A stretch of DNA of 64,000 bases, taken from the NCBI GenBank assembly GCA_964523675.1, contig CAZFZT010000004.1, positions 1 to 64,000 on the forward strand, in the 5' to 3' direction. Shown here one piece after another: positions 51,764 to 60,356 of the stretch (position 1 is its first letter; the number at the start of each line of letters is the position of its first letter). A program made the translations under genes and the position numbers. This stretch comes from CAZFZT01 sp964523675 (GTDB lineage Bacteria > Planctomycetota > Phycisphaerae > Phycisphaerales > SM1A02). Under the pieces are notes generated by a model, which worked only from the letters and a program-made list of their open reading frames with translations, made no database searches and was not told the origin of the DNA.

Positions 51764-53590
51764 TCACTGAATGCCCGTGCGCCAGGTCGTGATATTGCCC
51801 TGCGGGTCGCGGAAGGTGATCGCCACAGTGCCCTGCTCGGCCCGGCTTAGCAGGAGCGCTTCCTGGAGTTCTTCAACTGTGCGCACGCGGATGTCCCCGA
51901 TGCGGACGATGACCGATCCGGGCTCAATACGGCCTTCGATCGGAGAATCAGTCGCGACTGCTTCGACCAATACACCGGGCTGAAAGCGGTGACCGTCCGG
52001 AAGATTGCCCGGTGTGGCTGTACTCATGCGCTCGATGCCGAGTTCTTCTGCGAGTTCAATGGCCGTCGGCAGCGGCGCTCTCCCGATCATCGCCGCTTCA
52101 AGCCGATCAAGGACAACGTCGTACTCGAACGTTTCGCCAGTGCCGCGCTCCTGGTCATAACGCCATACGCTGATGCGCGCGGTCTGCCCAGGGCGGATTG
52201 ACGAGATTGCCGATTGCAGTTGCGGTCGGGTGGCGACCGAATAGTTGTTCACATGCGTAATGACGTCGAACGCCCGCAGCCCGGCGGCCATGGCTGGTCC
52301 TGATGGATTGACGCCCGAGACGACCACGCCGTTCCCCGTGAAGCCCAGATCGTGCAGACGCTGAGCAATCAGATCCTCCGCATCGAGGAACACCTGGTCG
52401 CTGAGCATGGCGGCTGCCTCCTGATCAAACCGAACCACCAGCGGAACCCCCCTGCCGCGATCATGGTCATATCGCCACACGGTCACTTCCGCAGTGCGCT
52501 GGCCACCGGGGGCGGCCAGCAACTGCATGTGCTGCACGCTTTCAACCGGAACGCCGCCCACATGCGTAATGACATCACCAGGTCGAAGCAGTTTCTGCAA
52601 TGATCCATTGTGAACGTCGATACGCCCAACGGGCACACCGCTTTGATAGAAACCCATCGCGCGAAGTTCATCAGCGATGCGCTGCGAACGGTCGACAATT
52701 GTGATGCCGAGATAACCTTTCTGCACCTCACCCGTTTCGATGAGCTGCGTCACGACGGGCTCGATCATGTCCAGCGGAATTGCCAGTCCGACACCACCGA
52801 ATTGCCCTTCATCGATCATCCGGCCGTCTTGCGATTGCCGAGGCGAAGCGGTTGCGATGGCCGTGTTCATCCCGATGACGCGGCCGCGGTAATCCGTGAG
52901 CGGTCCGCCGGAATTGCCCGGATTGATCGCGGCATCGACTTGAATGAAGTTTTCATAGCCAATCTCGCCGAATCGGCGAACCTGATTCTGAATGACACCG
53001 ACGAACCTTCCTTTGCCCGAGACAATGCCGGAAGACATTGAGAACCGGAAGTCGAACGGAGAACCAAAAGCGAAGACCATGTCACCTTGACGCACTTCAT
53101 CATCTGAAGCCGCTCGAAGCGCCGCATGAAGCCGCCCGGCCGGAATTTTGATGAGCGCGATATCCGTAGTGCGGTCGTAGCCGACCATCTGCGCGGGGCG
53201 CGTCTCGCCGGTGTAGAGCTGCACGTCGATCTCTTCGGCATCTTCAACGACGTGATAGTTCGTGACGATGTGGCCTTCTTCATCATAGATCCAACCGGAA
53301 CCGGATGAAACGGATTGGCGTGAGCCGCGCGCGCCGGGAATGGCGGGACGACGTGCGCTGATGTGTACCACCGTGGGTTCGACGGCTTCGGCGATGTCTC
53401 GATAGGCCTGATTCATCCGGCCGAGGATGTTGTCATCCTGCGCTAGACGCTCACTGGCCTGAATAATGCGCGCGGAGGTGTGTGCGTAGGTGATGCTGCG
53501 CACTGCGTGTGGACCGCCGATGAGCACGGCCGCTGCTGTAATGAGCACGACAATGCTCGGTCCGTAGGCGGTGAGTTTGCGCATCGGCAT
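51764..53590 (-). CDS. HtrA/DegP-type serine protease with multiple PDZ domains
   Basis: 608 residues. The N-terminal helix PSIVVLITAAAVLIGG is a signal or anchor. The trypsin-like domain has the triad H113 (TNYHVVEDAE), D143 (TTDIALIKI) and S227 (NPGNSGGPL). PDZ domains follow at about 295-390, 405-500 and 515-605, with GYLGI and AGLRAFDVITHVN motifs; two would be usual. It folds or degrades misfolded envelope proteins in the periplasm. The gene stands alone with no two-component genes beside it. Confidence 0.93.
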   Translation of the reverse strand: MPMRKLTAYGPSIVVLITAAAVLIGGPHAVRSITYAHTSARIIQASERLAQDDNILGRMNQAYRDIAEAVEPTVVHISARRPAIPGARGSRQSVSSGSGWIYDEEGHIVTNYHVVEDAEEIDVQLYTGETRPAQMVGYDRTTDIALIKIPAGRLHAALRAASDDEVRQGDMVFAFGSPFDFRFSMSSGIVSGKGRFVGVIQNQVRRFGEIGYENFIQVDAAINPGNSGGPLTDYRGRVIGMNTAIATASPRQSQDGRMIDEGQFGGVGLAIPLDMIEPVVTQLIETGEVQKGYLGITIVDRSQRIADELRAMGFYQSGVPVGRIDVHNGSLQKLLRPGDVITHVGGVPVESVQHMQLLAAPGGQRTAEVTVWRYDHDRGRGVPLVVRFDQEAAAMLSDQVFLDAEDLIAQRLHDLGFTGNGVVVSGVNPSGPAMAAGLRAFDVITHVNNYSVATRPQLQSAISSIRPGQTARISVWRYDQERGTGETFEYDVVLDRLEAAMIGRAPLPTAIELAEELGIERMSTATPGNLPDGHRFQPGVLVEAVATDSPIEGRIEPGSVIVRIGDIRVRTVEELQEALLLSRAEQGTVAITFRDPQGNITTWRTGIQ

Positions 53591-53747
53591 GCAGTCGTTC
53601 TCCGTTGGCCTTCAAGAGTTATTCGGCGGCGGCGGGTGGGTGTTTCAGTGGTGTTGCTGCGGTGCCTACCCGGGGCATCGCTTGGTCGTCGCTGCGCGAC
53701 TTCTGCGCTTTGCCCCGGCTTGTGCTCTGCGTTCCGTTTTCACCGTC
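53591..53747. other. short gap between panB and htrA
   Basis: About 157 bases after the panB stop and upstream of the htrA start (minus strand); no gene or strong terminator seen. Confidence 0.35.
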
Positions 53748-54683
53748 TCACCGTTGCATCTTGTATGGGTGCTCTCCAAAGTCGGCTCGTTTGACCTTAT
53801 CGATCCAACGCTCGGCGGCGTCCATCAATTGCGTGCCAAGTTGAGCGATTGGCTTGGCGAAGGATGGTTGCCAAACTGTCAGGCCCAGCAAATCCTGCAA
53901 GACGACGATCTGGCCGTGGCAGGCCGGCCCGCCGCCACATCCAATGAGCGGGATCGATGTCTTCTCGACGATTCGCTGGGAAACTTCATTCGGGACCGCC
54001 TCGATAAGCAGGAGACTCGCGCCTGCTTCCTCAAAGGCAACCGCGTCCGCCACGAGCTGACCAGCTGCTTCAGCCGATTTCCCCGCCGACTTGTACCCCC
54101 CCTGCATCTTGACCAGTTGCGGCCGTGAGCCGAGGTGAGCGCACACCGGCACGCCTGCACGTGCAATCTTCTCCACAAGCGGTAGAAAACTGCGATCGAC
54201 CTCGAGTTTCACTGCGTCGGCCATGCCTTCGGTGAGGAATCGACCGGCATTGCGAATCGCATCGGCATCGTCCGCCTGGTAGCTCATAAACGGCATATCG
54301 CCCATGACGAATGTGTTCGGCGCCCCGCGCTTGACCGCGGCGGTAAGCGTGAGCAGGAACTCGAGCGGTGCGTGAATCGTGCCCGGCAGGCCCAGGATCA
54401 TCTCGGCGGCAGTATCGCCGACCAGCAGTACCGGGACACCGGCCCGCTCAAGCCAGCGAGCTGTGGTGGCGTCGTAGCAAGTGAGGCATGCGAAGGGCTC
54501 GCTGCGCTTTACGAAAGATGCAAGAGTTCGGAGGGTGACGGGGTCTCGGCTTGGGGTATCGGCTCCCGAAACATTCCTGGCGGTGTTCGCCGCGTCGCTC
54601 CTCCCCTCGCCGGACACGTCAATTGCGACCGTACTTGGTGCGGCTGGGTGAGATGCATTCGCAGGATTGGCGACTCGCGTCAT
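53748..54683 (-). CDS. panB: 3-methyl-2-oxobutanoate hydroxymethyltransferase
   Basis: 311 residues. The core starts with TLRTLASFVKRSEPFACLTCYDATTARWLERAGVPVLLVGDTAAEMILG. FVMGDMPFMSYQ, GADAVKLE-like EGMADAVKLEV, PVCAHLGSRPQ and VEKTSIPLIGCGGGPACHGQIVVLQDLLGL are PanB blocks for metal and ketopantoate binding. It makes ketopantoate from alpha-ketoisovalerate for coenzyme A synthesis. The first 45 residues are an unusual Ser/Ala-rich extension that may not be translated. No other pan gene is near. Confidence 0.95.
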   Translation of the reverse strand: MTRVANPANASHPAAPSTVAIDVSGEGRSDAANTARNVSGADTPSRDPVTLRTLASFVKRSEPFACLTCYDATTARWLERAGVPVLLVGDTAAEMILGLPGTIHAPLEFLLTLTAAVKRGAPNTFVMGDMPFMSYQADDADAIRNAGRFLTEGMADAVKLEVDRSFLPLVEKIARAGVPVCAHLGSRPQLVKMQGGYKSAGKSAEAAGQLVADAVAFEEAGASLLLIEAVPNEVSQRIVEKTSIPLIGCGGGPACHGQIVVLQDLLGLTVWQPSFAKPIAQLGTQLMDAAERWIDKVKRADFGEHPYKMQR

Positions 54684-54898
54684 GGGATAAGTCTAAATGG
54701 ATCGAGTCGGTAAGGCCACTACGGGTTAGGAAACGGTGGGTTGGGGCTGTTGACTATTGGCTACTGGTTGTTGGCAGGGCATGCCGATTCGAGTCGTCGA
54801 GCGCTGGTGCAGGTGAGCGATCGATCCCTCGATGCCACACTTCCCCCCCTCCGCCCTTCTCCTCAATCCACCCCTGCCAGCTTGCCGATAATGAACCC
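54684..54898. other. gap upstream of the FliN-like gene, with a TTGGCTACTGG-type repeat
   Basis: About 215 bases. A low-complexity run (GGCTGTTGACTATTGGCTAC and following TGGTTGTTGG at 54747-54776) resembles the 28119 repeat family. A plus-strand open frame reaches back to 54551, but its first part is antisense to panB and is not coding in my view. Confidence 0.5.
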
Positions 54899-55303
54899 GT
54901 GCCTGCTGACCTGGAATCCATTCTCCGCCTGGAAGTGCCGCTGACGGTCGAGATAGCCACTCGGCCGATGCGTGTGCGGGACGTGTCCGCTCTCTCGCCG
55001 GGCGCGATTATCGAACTGCCGAAGCTCGCTGACGAGCGCCTGGAGGTGACCATCGGCGGGCGGCGGATCGGCTCCGGCACTGCCGTCAAGGTGGGGGAAA
55101 ATTATGGCGTCCGAGTGATACAGGTCGGAACGATGCGGCAGCGTATTCATGCGATGGGGCCGACTCATTCTGCACCTGCACCCACACAGGAAGGGAACTT
55201 AGCCGAGCCGCCAGCCGAAGATTCCGACGATCCGCTCGCGGAAGGCCCACCACCAACCGAACCGGAATCCGGTGCCGACCCGACGCCCCATTCAGAAACA
55301 TAA
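54899..55303 (+). CDS. FliN/SpoA-domain protein
   Basis: 134 residues from the GTG at 54899 (PADLESILRLEVPLTVEIATRPMRVRDV). The FliM/FliN surface-presentation domain is VRDVSALSPGAIIELPKLADERLEVTIGGRRIGSGTAVKVGENYGVRVIQVG. In FliN this domain forms the flagellar switch C-ring, and in type III secretion the sorting platform. The remaining C-terminal 50 residues are acidic and low in complexity (NLAEPPAEDSDDPLAEGPPPTEPESG). No other flagellar gene is in the window. The start is uncertain: upstream in-frame ATG codons exist but read through antisense panB sequence. Confidence 0.8.
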   Translation: MPADLESILRLEVPLTVEIATRPMRVRDVSALSPGAIIELPKLADERLEVTIGGRRIGSGTAVKVGENYGVRVIQVGTMRQRIHAMGPTHSAPAPTQEGNLAEPPAEDSDDPLAEGPPPTEPESGADPTPHSET

Positions 55304-55396
55304 CCATCCGAACTCACCTGCACCGCTGGCTAGGATCGGCAGACGACCCCGCTTCACCGCAAGCGCGGAAGTTCGCGAAGAAGGAGACGCCACTCA

Positions 55397-57406
55397 ATGC
55401 CTCGCAACATCCCGGTCGGCAATGGTGAGATGCTCATCACCTTTGACGACCTCTACCGAATCCGCGACCTCTATTACCCCAGGGTGGGAATGCCCAACCA
55501 CACGGAAGGGCATGTCCAGCGGTTCGGCGTGTGGGTGGACGGCCACTTTGCCTGGATTGAGGATGCCGGCTGGAAACGCGAACTGCGATACAAGCCCGAC
55601 ACAATGGTAACTGAGGTCACCCTTAGACACGAACGGCTCGGAATTGAGCTGCTCTGTAACGATGCGGTCGATTACTGGAGTCCGGTCTACTTCCGCAAGA
55701 TCGTGGTGAACGACCTGACGGGCAAACCGCGCGACTGCCGCATCTTCTTTCATCATGACCTTTCGGTGAACGGTTCACCCGTCGGTGACACCGTGAACTA
55801 TGACCCGCAACTCTCTGGGCTGGTTCACTATAAGGACGACACGTACTTTCTCATCAACGGTTGTGACGAGCGCAAATGCGGCATCGATCACTGGGCGACC
55901 GGCACCAAACGCATCGGCGGAGCCGAAGGCACGTGGCGCGATGCGGAGGACGGCCAACTGACGCGCAATGCCATCGCCCAGGGCTCGGTCGATTCCACCG
56001 TCGGCTTCAACCTGCACCTTCCCGCGGGCGGCTCAAGCTACGTGATCTACTGGATCGCGGCCGGACCTTCGCACAAGTCGCTACAGGAGCTGAACAAGAA
56101 GATCCTGGAGAAGACCGCGCAGCGGATGATGGATCGCTCCGAGGCCTACTGGCGGTTGTGGGCCTGCAAAGAGCCGATTGACTTCTCGCCGCTGCCCGAG
56201 CCCATCCGCGATCTCTTCATCACGAGCCAATTGATCCTGCGCACGCAGATCGACAATGGCGGGGCGATCATCGCTGCCAACGACACCGACATCACGCACT
56301 TTGCAGGTGATACCTATTCGTACATGTGGCCGCGCGACGGCGCGCTCGTTGCGCATGCGCTGGTCCTGGCGGGTCAGGGTGAGTTGTCGCGATCGTTCTT
56401 CCGTTTCTGCGCCAGGATCATCAACGACAAGGGCTACTTTCTGCACAAGTACAATCCGACGGGCACTCTTGCTTCCTCCTGGCATCCTTGGATGCTCGAT
56501 GGCAAGCAGGTGCTGCCGATCCAGCAGGATGAAACGGCGCTCGTGCTCTGGTCGTTGCGACAGCATTTCTTAGTGTTTCGAGATGTCGAGTTCATCAAGC
56601 CGCTCTACACGCCGCTGGTCATCAACCCCGCCAGGTGGATGCTCAAGCACCGCGACCACAACGGCCTGCCCAAGCCGAGTTGGGACTTATGGGAGGAGCG
56701 TCGCGGCGTGCATCTGTTTACCGTCGCCGCCACGATCGGCGCGCTTCAGGCAGCGGCCGACTTTGCAGCCGATATGGGCGCAATGGACCACGCTGCCGAG
56801 TTCATCGAAGGTGCGGAGCGCATGCGCGGCGCGATGATGCGGCATATGTGGGTTGATGAGCGTCAACGTTTCGCTCGCATGGTCACGCCTCTGGAAGACG
56901 GCACCTACCGGCTCGACATGACCCATGACGCAGCAAACTTCGCGCTCTTCGCGTTCGGTGCGCTACCGGCGGATCATCCAGCCGTCATGGCCGAGATGAA
57001 GGCCATGCGTGAACGGCTGTGGGTCAAGACGAGTATCGGCGGCATCGCGCGTTATGAGCAGGACTACTACCATCAGGTCGAGCGAACCGACATTGAGAAC
57101 GTTCCGGGCAATCCCTGGGTCATCTGCACGCTGTGGCTGGCCATGCACAAGATCGCGATCGCTGGTTCGATTGGCGAACTTGAAGGCGCACTCGAATATC
57201 TCCAGTGGACCCGCTGCCGAGCACTGGAATCAGGCGTCCTTGCCGAGCAGTTCCATCCGCACACTGGCGACCCCATCTCCGTGAGTCCCCTCACGTGGTC
57301 GCATGCAACGGTGATGACCGTCGTGATGCAATACCTGCTCAAGCATGCGCAACTCACCGGCAAGCGGTCGGGCGTGGTGGCGGAACTCGTGAAGTTGACC
57401 GAGTGA
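55397..57406 (+). CDS. GH15 glucoamylase-type glycoside hydrolase
   Basis: 669 residues. The N-terminal beta-sandwich domain (about 1-250) is followed by the (alpha/alpha)6 barrel. FAGDTYSYMWPRDGALVAHAL (WPRD block), SWDLWEERRGVHLFTVAA with the general acid Glu near 434, and EQFHPHTGDPISVSPLTWSHA with the second Glu near 618 are all GH15 motifs. It releases glucose from alpha-glucans or trehalose-like sugars. There is no signal peptide, suggesting intracellular glycogen or maltodextrin turnover. It lies 93 bases after the FliN-like gene. Confidence 0.93.
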   Translation: MPRNIPVGNGEMLITFDDLYRIRDLYYPRVGMPNHTEGHVQRFGVWVDGHFAWIEDAGWKRELRYKPDTMVTEVTLRHERLGIELLCNDAVDYWSPVYFRKIVVNDLTGKPRDCRIFFHHDLSVNGSPVGDTVNYDPQLSGLVHYKDDTYFLINGCDERKCGIDHWATGTKRIGGAEGTWRDAEDGQLTRNAIAQGSVDSTVGFNLHLPAGGSSYVIYWIAAGPSHKSLQELNKKILEKTAQRMMDRSEAYWRLWACKEPIDFSPLPEPIRDLFITSQLILRTQIDNGGAIIAANDTDITHFAGDTYSYMWPRDGALVAHALVLAGQGELSRSFFRFCARIINDKGYFLHKYNPTGTLASSWHPWMLDGKQVLPIQQDETALVLWSLRQHFLVFRDVEFIKPLYTPLVINPARWMLKHRDHNGLPKPSWDLWEERRGVHLFTVAATIGALQAAADFAADMGAMDHAAEFIEGAERMRGAMMRHMWVDERQRFARMVTPLEDGTYRLDMTHDAANFALFAFGALPADHPAVMAEMKAMRERLWVKTSIGGIARYEQDYYHQVERTDIENVPGNPWVICTLWLAMHKIAIAGSIGELEGALEYLQWTRCRALESGVLAEQFHPHTGDPISVSPLTWSHATVMTVVMQYLLKHAQLTGKRSGVVAELVKLTE

Positions 57407-57602
57407 GCCGCTCGCTTCGCTGCTGAGAGAGGGAACCGCCACTGAGGGCCACGCAGGCGGCGCGAGTCTCTTGTGTCATTGCCTTTGCGAGAGGTTCCAC
57501 TTTGCGTTCGGGTCAACGCAATTCTTTGGATCTCATCTCTCGGTCCCTCCCTGTGGCCCTGCGTGTTTCAACCGAGTTTCAGCCGTGGTATCGTGCCGCA
57601 TC
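57407..57602. other. gap between glucoamylase and EamA genes
   Basis: About 195 bases with GGGCCACGCAGG and TGGCCCTGCGTG-type runs near 57446 and 57555. No gene. The open frame of the next gene extends to 57471 without conserved sequence. Confidence 0.4.
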
Positions 57603-58052
57603 ATGCGCGCCATTGTCTTTGCACTGCTTGCTGGCCTTTGCTGGGGCGTTGGTGAACTCTTTACAAAGAGCGTGCTTCACACCGGTCGCATCGGGCCGCT
57701 CACAGCGATCGCGCTGCGGTCCACCGTCGCGCTGCCGCTCCTTTGGCTCGCCTACTTCATTGCAGTGCATCAGGCAAAAGTGGAGCCGCGCGACTGGTTC
57801 CGCGCGGACTGGCCGACGTTGCTGAAGTTGTGCCTGGGCTCCGGAATTGCCGCAGGGGCTGCTGGCATGATCTTTTTCTATGCATCGCTTCACCTCGGTG
57901 AGATTTCACGCGTCAAGCCCATCGCCTTCACCGTCGCCCCGACGGTGGCTGTCGTATTGGGGATGCTGGTGCTGGGCGAGGAAATGACGCTGCGCAAGAT
58001 GATCGCGGTGGCACTCGTTGTAGCCGGCGTGGTCATGCTCAGTTGGCGCTAG
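57603..58052 (+). CDS. single-domain EamA/DMT-family membrane transporter
   Basis: 149 residues from the ATG at 57603 (MRAIVFALLAGLCWGVGELFTKSVL). It has four to five transmembrane helices and one EamA unit with the WG and the terminal MLVLGEEMTLRKMIAVALVVAGVVMLS motifs. Most EamA transporters carry two such units, so this half-size form must dimerise. The substrate is unknown. It is convergent with the PEP-CTERM-like gene. Confidence 0.85.
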   Translation: MRAIVFALLAGLCWGVGELFTKSVLHTGRIGPLTAIALRSTVALPLLWLAYFIAVHQAKVEPRDWFRADWPTLLKLCLGSGIAAGAAGMIFFYASLHLGEISRVKPIAFTVAPTVAVVLGMLVLGEEMTLRKMIAVALVVAGVVMLSWR

Positions 58053-58163
58053 ATCCTGTCGGACGATATCGCCCCAACATGGCGCAAGTTCAAGCGGCCG
58101 GCGTGATTGGCAATCGCTTATCTGGCAGACCTGAAGGGTTGCACTGGGCGCGCATGCACCGGC

Positions 58164-59330
58164 TCAGCATCGTCGCCGCCGGCTCCCACAGGTGAGACCA
58201 TAGCCGAGAAGAATGATGAGCGTGCCGGGGGCGGGTACAGGGGGATCGCCATCGTCACCTCCATCGTCGTGATCGTCGCCCGGTTCCTGATCCCCATTCG
58301 AGAACGGGCCGCGTGGTAAGCCGCCGCCGCCGCCGCTCCCGCCGCCGCTCCCGCGAAATCCGCTCCCGCCAAGCAGCGGCCCGCGCGCCAACGGTTGCGA
58401 CATGGCAAGCCCGACCGTTCCGAAGCCACCGCGCGGCGCCCAATCCTCGACAAACCCCAAGCCGACAGCTTCGAAGTCCTGCGGCTCCTCGAGCGTGGCG
58501 ATGGGCGTGGCAAGATCTCGCTGCCAGTCTCGTCCCACACCGATAAGGTTGAACATTGCAGGGGCGCCGGGGCCGATCTCAAGCCGATAGCCGATGACAG
58601 CTGTCTCATCACCGATGCCCAGCACCGACAGATCCAGGCCGACAATGGCGATGGGTTGTGGGTCGCGCGTGACATCCGTGACGATCGAGACACCGGTACG
58701 CCCGTCCAGAAAGCCATTTGGATCAACCTCGACCGGCTCCTGAGCGAGGATGGGCTGATCGATGTTGCCGCCGATAATGGCCCCAAGCCGCACCTGCTGG
58801 TTTGCGAAACTTCCCAGAAGGAGCGCTTCGGGGCTCAGATCGAACTCACCAGGGGCGGAGTCGCGAAGCGGAACCGCGAGCAGAACATCAACGCGCACGC
58901 CCCGGCTGCCATCGGTGAACAACATCTTGGCCAGATCAAGGCCCTGCATAACGTCAAGCGCGGTTGCGAACTGTGTTCGTTCAAACTCGCGCCCAAGCCC
59001 AAACGCCACGCCAAACTCACCGGAAGCGAGCTGCTCGTCGGTGAGCAGCATCGGCTCTGCGCCTTGGTCCGTCGAGACATAGATGCGCACGCTGGCCACT
59101 TCGATGAGCTCATCGAGTTGCGCTCGGTACGTCGCTTCGCCAACGGTGAGCGTTTCCACAGTAACGCTCGAACCAAAGATGCCGGCATACACCTCGCCGT
59201 TGACGGAAAGAAACCGCCCGGTGTCGAACGGAGCCGTGGTGGCGCGTTCGCTGACCGCGAATGCATTCGTGGCCGCCGCCAGCGCAGCGATCACGCTCAC
59301 GCCGCAGCGCGCAAGTTTCCTGCACATCAT
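58164..59330 (-). CDS. secreted protein with PEP-CTERM-like sorting tail
   Basis: 388 residues from the ATG pair at 59325-59330. The signal peptide is CGVSVIAALAAATNAFA. The mid-part is beta-rich with no enzymatic motif (VNGEVYAGIFGSSVTVETLTVGEATYRAQLDELIEVASVRIYVST). A Gly/Ser-rich run (SGFRGSGGGSGGGGGLPRG) precedes an acidic stretch, then VPAPGTLIILLGYGLTCG and RRRRC. The tail has the PEP-CTERM order: Pro-rich signature (PAPG for PEPG), hydrophobic helix, basic end. It is probably processed by an exosortase, which is not in the window. A cysteine after the arginines is unusual. Confidence 0.78.
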   Translation of the reverse strand: MMCRKLARCGVSVIAALAAATNAFAVSERATTAPFDTGRFLSVNGEVYAGIFGSSVTVETLTVGEATYRAQLDELIEVASVRIYVSTDQGAEPMLLTDEQLASGEFGVAFGLGREFERTQFATALDVMQGLDLAKMLFTDGSRGVRVDVLLAVPLRDSAPGEFDLSPEALLLGSFANQQVRLGAIIGGNIDQPILAQEPVEVDPNGFLDGRTGVSIVTDVTRDPQPIAIVGLDLSVLGIGDETAVIGYRLEIGPGAPAMFNLIGVGRDWQRDLATPIATLEEPQDFEAVGLGFVEDWAPRGGFGTVGLAMSQPLARGPLLGGSGFRGSGGGSGGGGGLPRGPFSNGDQEPGDDHDDGGDDGDPPVPAPGTLIILLGYGLTCGSRRRRC

Positions 59331-59690
59331 GACTACACTCTCTTCCTCGCTTGCTCTCTCTTCTCGACGGTGACGACGGTGGGCGCAATCCCGCCGACTA
59401 TTCATTCGTCACCTTCTATACGGACCAGAATGGCATGCGGTCGCAATGAATGTGTACCCGAACCGCCAGATGTCCAGCGGCGGGCGAGAGTTGCGATTTT
59501 TGATGGTCAGTCTGTGCGGCCGTTGCGGCTTACACCGCCTCCGTTCTTGATATCCGGCCCACCTCCCAATCAGAAAGCGCCAATTACTCCGCTCTGTTCG
59601 GCCACTCTGCCTCCACAGCCGCCGGGCTCGGGGTTCTGAACCATCGCCACCTCCTCCCGCCCTGCCCCAGTCCTCCCCTCTCAAGAAAAC
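59331..59690. other. leader region of the PEP-CTERM-like gene
   Basis: About 360 bases with no coding frame. A -10-like TATAGA occurs on the minus strand near 59420, but with poor -35 spacing. Confidence 0.4.
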
Positions 59691-59719
59691 GACCCGGCGG
59701 TCAGAGACCGCCGGGTCGA
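59691..59719 (-). terminator. strong intrinsic terminator of the small minus-strand unit
   Basis: CGACCCGGCGGTC (59691-59703) pairs perfectly with GACCGCCGGGTCG (59707-59719) around a 3-base loop: a 13-bp GC-rich stem. On the minus strand it is followed by TTTTCTTGAG, the classic rho-independent arrangement. No annotated gene ends here on the minus strand except the 12-codon ORF. Confidence 0.85.
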
Positions 59720-59769
59720 TGCTTTGAGAGCGGGCTGCTACGAACATGCAACCCCGTCAGGCGCACGGT

Positions 59770-59808
59770 TTACCGTTGCAGCCCTCTCGTACAGTCACAG
59801 TTGTTCAC
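59770..59808 (-). CDS. 12-residue peptide ORF behind a full-length Shine-Dalgarno
   Basis: On the minus strand GTG at 59808 opens 12 codons (MNNCDCTRGLQR) and ends TAA at 59770. It is preceded by GAAAGGAGGTGATCCA, with AAAGGAGGTGATCC (59810-59823) complementary to the whole 3' end of 16S rRNA. The spacer between GGAGG and GTG is 7 bases. The C-D-C pair recalls a metal or cysteine-sensing leader, but I know of no homologue. Product and role are unknown; it could be a leader peptide or an abundant microprotein. Confidence 0.45.
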   Translation of the reverse strand: MNNCDCTRGLQR

Positions 59809-59825
59809 TGGATCACCTCCTTTCG

Positions 59826-59879
59826 AAAAAGAGCGTTATCCCAGCCGCCATCGCAACGAGCGATCGCCGGGCTCTTTTC
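59826..59879 (-). promoter_or_regulatory. long hairpin just ahead of the ribosome-binding site
   Basis: AAAAGAGC on the minus strand (59871-59878) pairs with GCTCTTTT (59827-59834), enclosing the inner stem ATCGC/GCGAT (59860-59864 and 59850-59854). The 3' arm runs into CTTTTTCGAAAGGAGG, so folding may act as an attenuator or expose or hide the Shine-Dalgarno. Confidence 0.5.
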
Positions 59880-59899
59880 CCCCTCGGCGTCCCGAGGGG
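59880..59899 (-). other. 8-bp leader hairpin
   Basis: CCCCTCGG (59880-59887) and CCGAGGGG (59892-59899) with a 4-base loop. It is one of three hairpins in the leader of the 59691-60056 unit; the others are at 59982-59998 and 59826-59879. Confidence 0.55.
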
Positions 59900-60028
59900 C
59901 TCATCGCCCGTCTCCCTGGGTGTGTGTCGCCCGACGTTGCGGACGCGGGAGGCGGTCGTCGCGGTGGTTCCTCACGCCCAGCGAGGAGTTCTTCCTCGGT
60001 TTGCTTGGAGCCGGGCCGCGATACCGTA

Positions 60029-60056
60029 ATTATCGCATCGACTCGCAGAATTGCAA
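60029..60056 (-). promoter_or_regulatory. promoter of the small minus-strand unit
   Basis: TTGCAA (60051-60056) and GATAAT (60029-60034) with 16 bases between. Transcription would start near 60022 and give an RNA of about 330 bases to the terminator at 59691. GATAAT matches the -10 consensus at five of six positions. Confidence 0.55.
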
Positions 60057-60356
60057 CAGAAATGGGCAAAAAAAACCTGCTGCACAGGCCGGTATGAGCC
60101 GCGCGGCGTCTTGGATCCTCCGCAACCGATCGGCCGGTAGCCACATAGTAGAGAGCGCCCTTTCAAGGCCAGCCGCACCATTTTTGCGTCGTTGGACTTG
60201 GAATAGAATCCAAAGGTGTTATTCTGCTCTTACCGGTCCACACCACGCGGCCGGCGGAACGAAGCCAGAGTGGAGACCCTGGAGTGGTCCACCTCGACGC
60301 TGGCTGTTGAGGTTCCAAGAAGTGGGATGCGAGGTTTTGGCAGGAGCAAAGCAAGA
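60057..60356. other. gap before the FG-GAP protein
   Basis: About 300 bases. The short palindrome TTGGA/TCCAA (60198-60213) could be an operator. The downstream gene's open frame extends back to 60216 without signal-peptide character. No other gene is seen. Confidence 0.4.

Noticed and set aside
54551..54898. Upstream extension of the FliN-like frame
   Set aside because: It runs opposite panB and through a low-complexity repeat and contains no conserved residues.
59805..59824. Possible 16S rRNA 3'-end fragment (CTGGATCACCTCCTTTC on the plus strand)
   Set aside because: The identity ends outside the last 17 bases; upstream lacks the usual 16S helix 45 sequence. It is better read as a Shine-Dalgarno on the minus strand.
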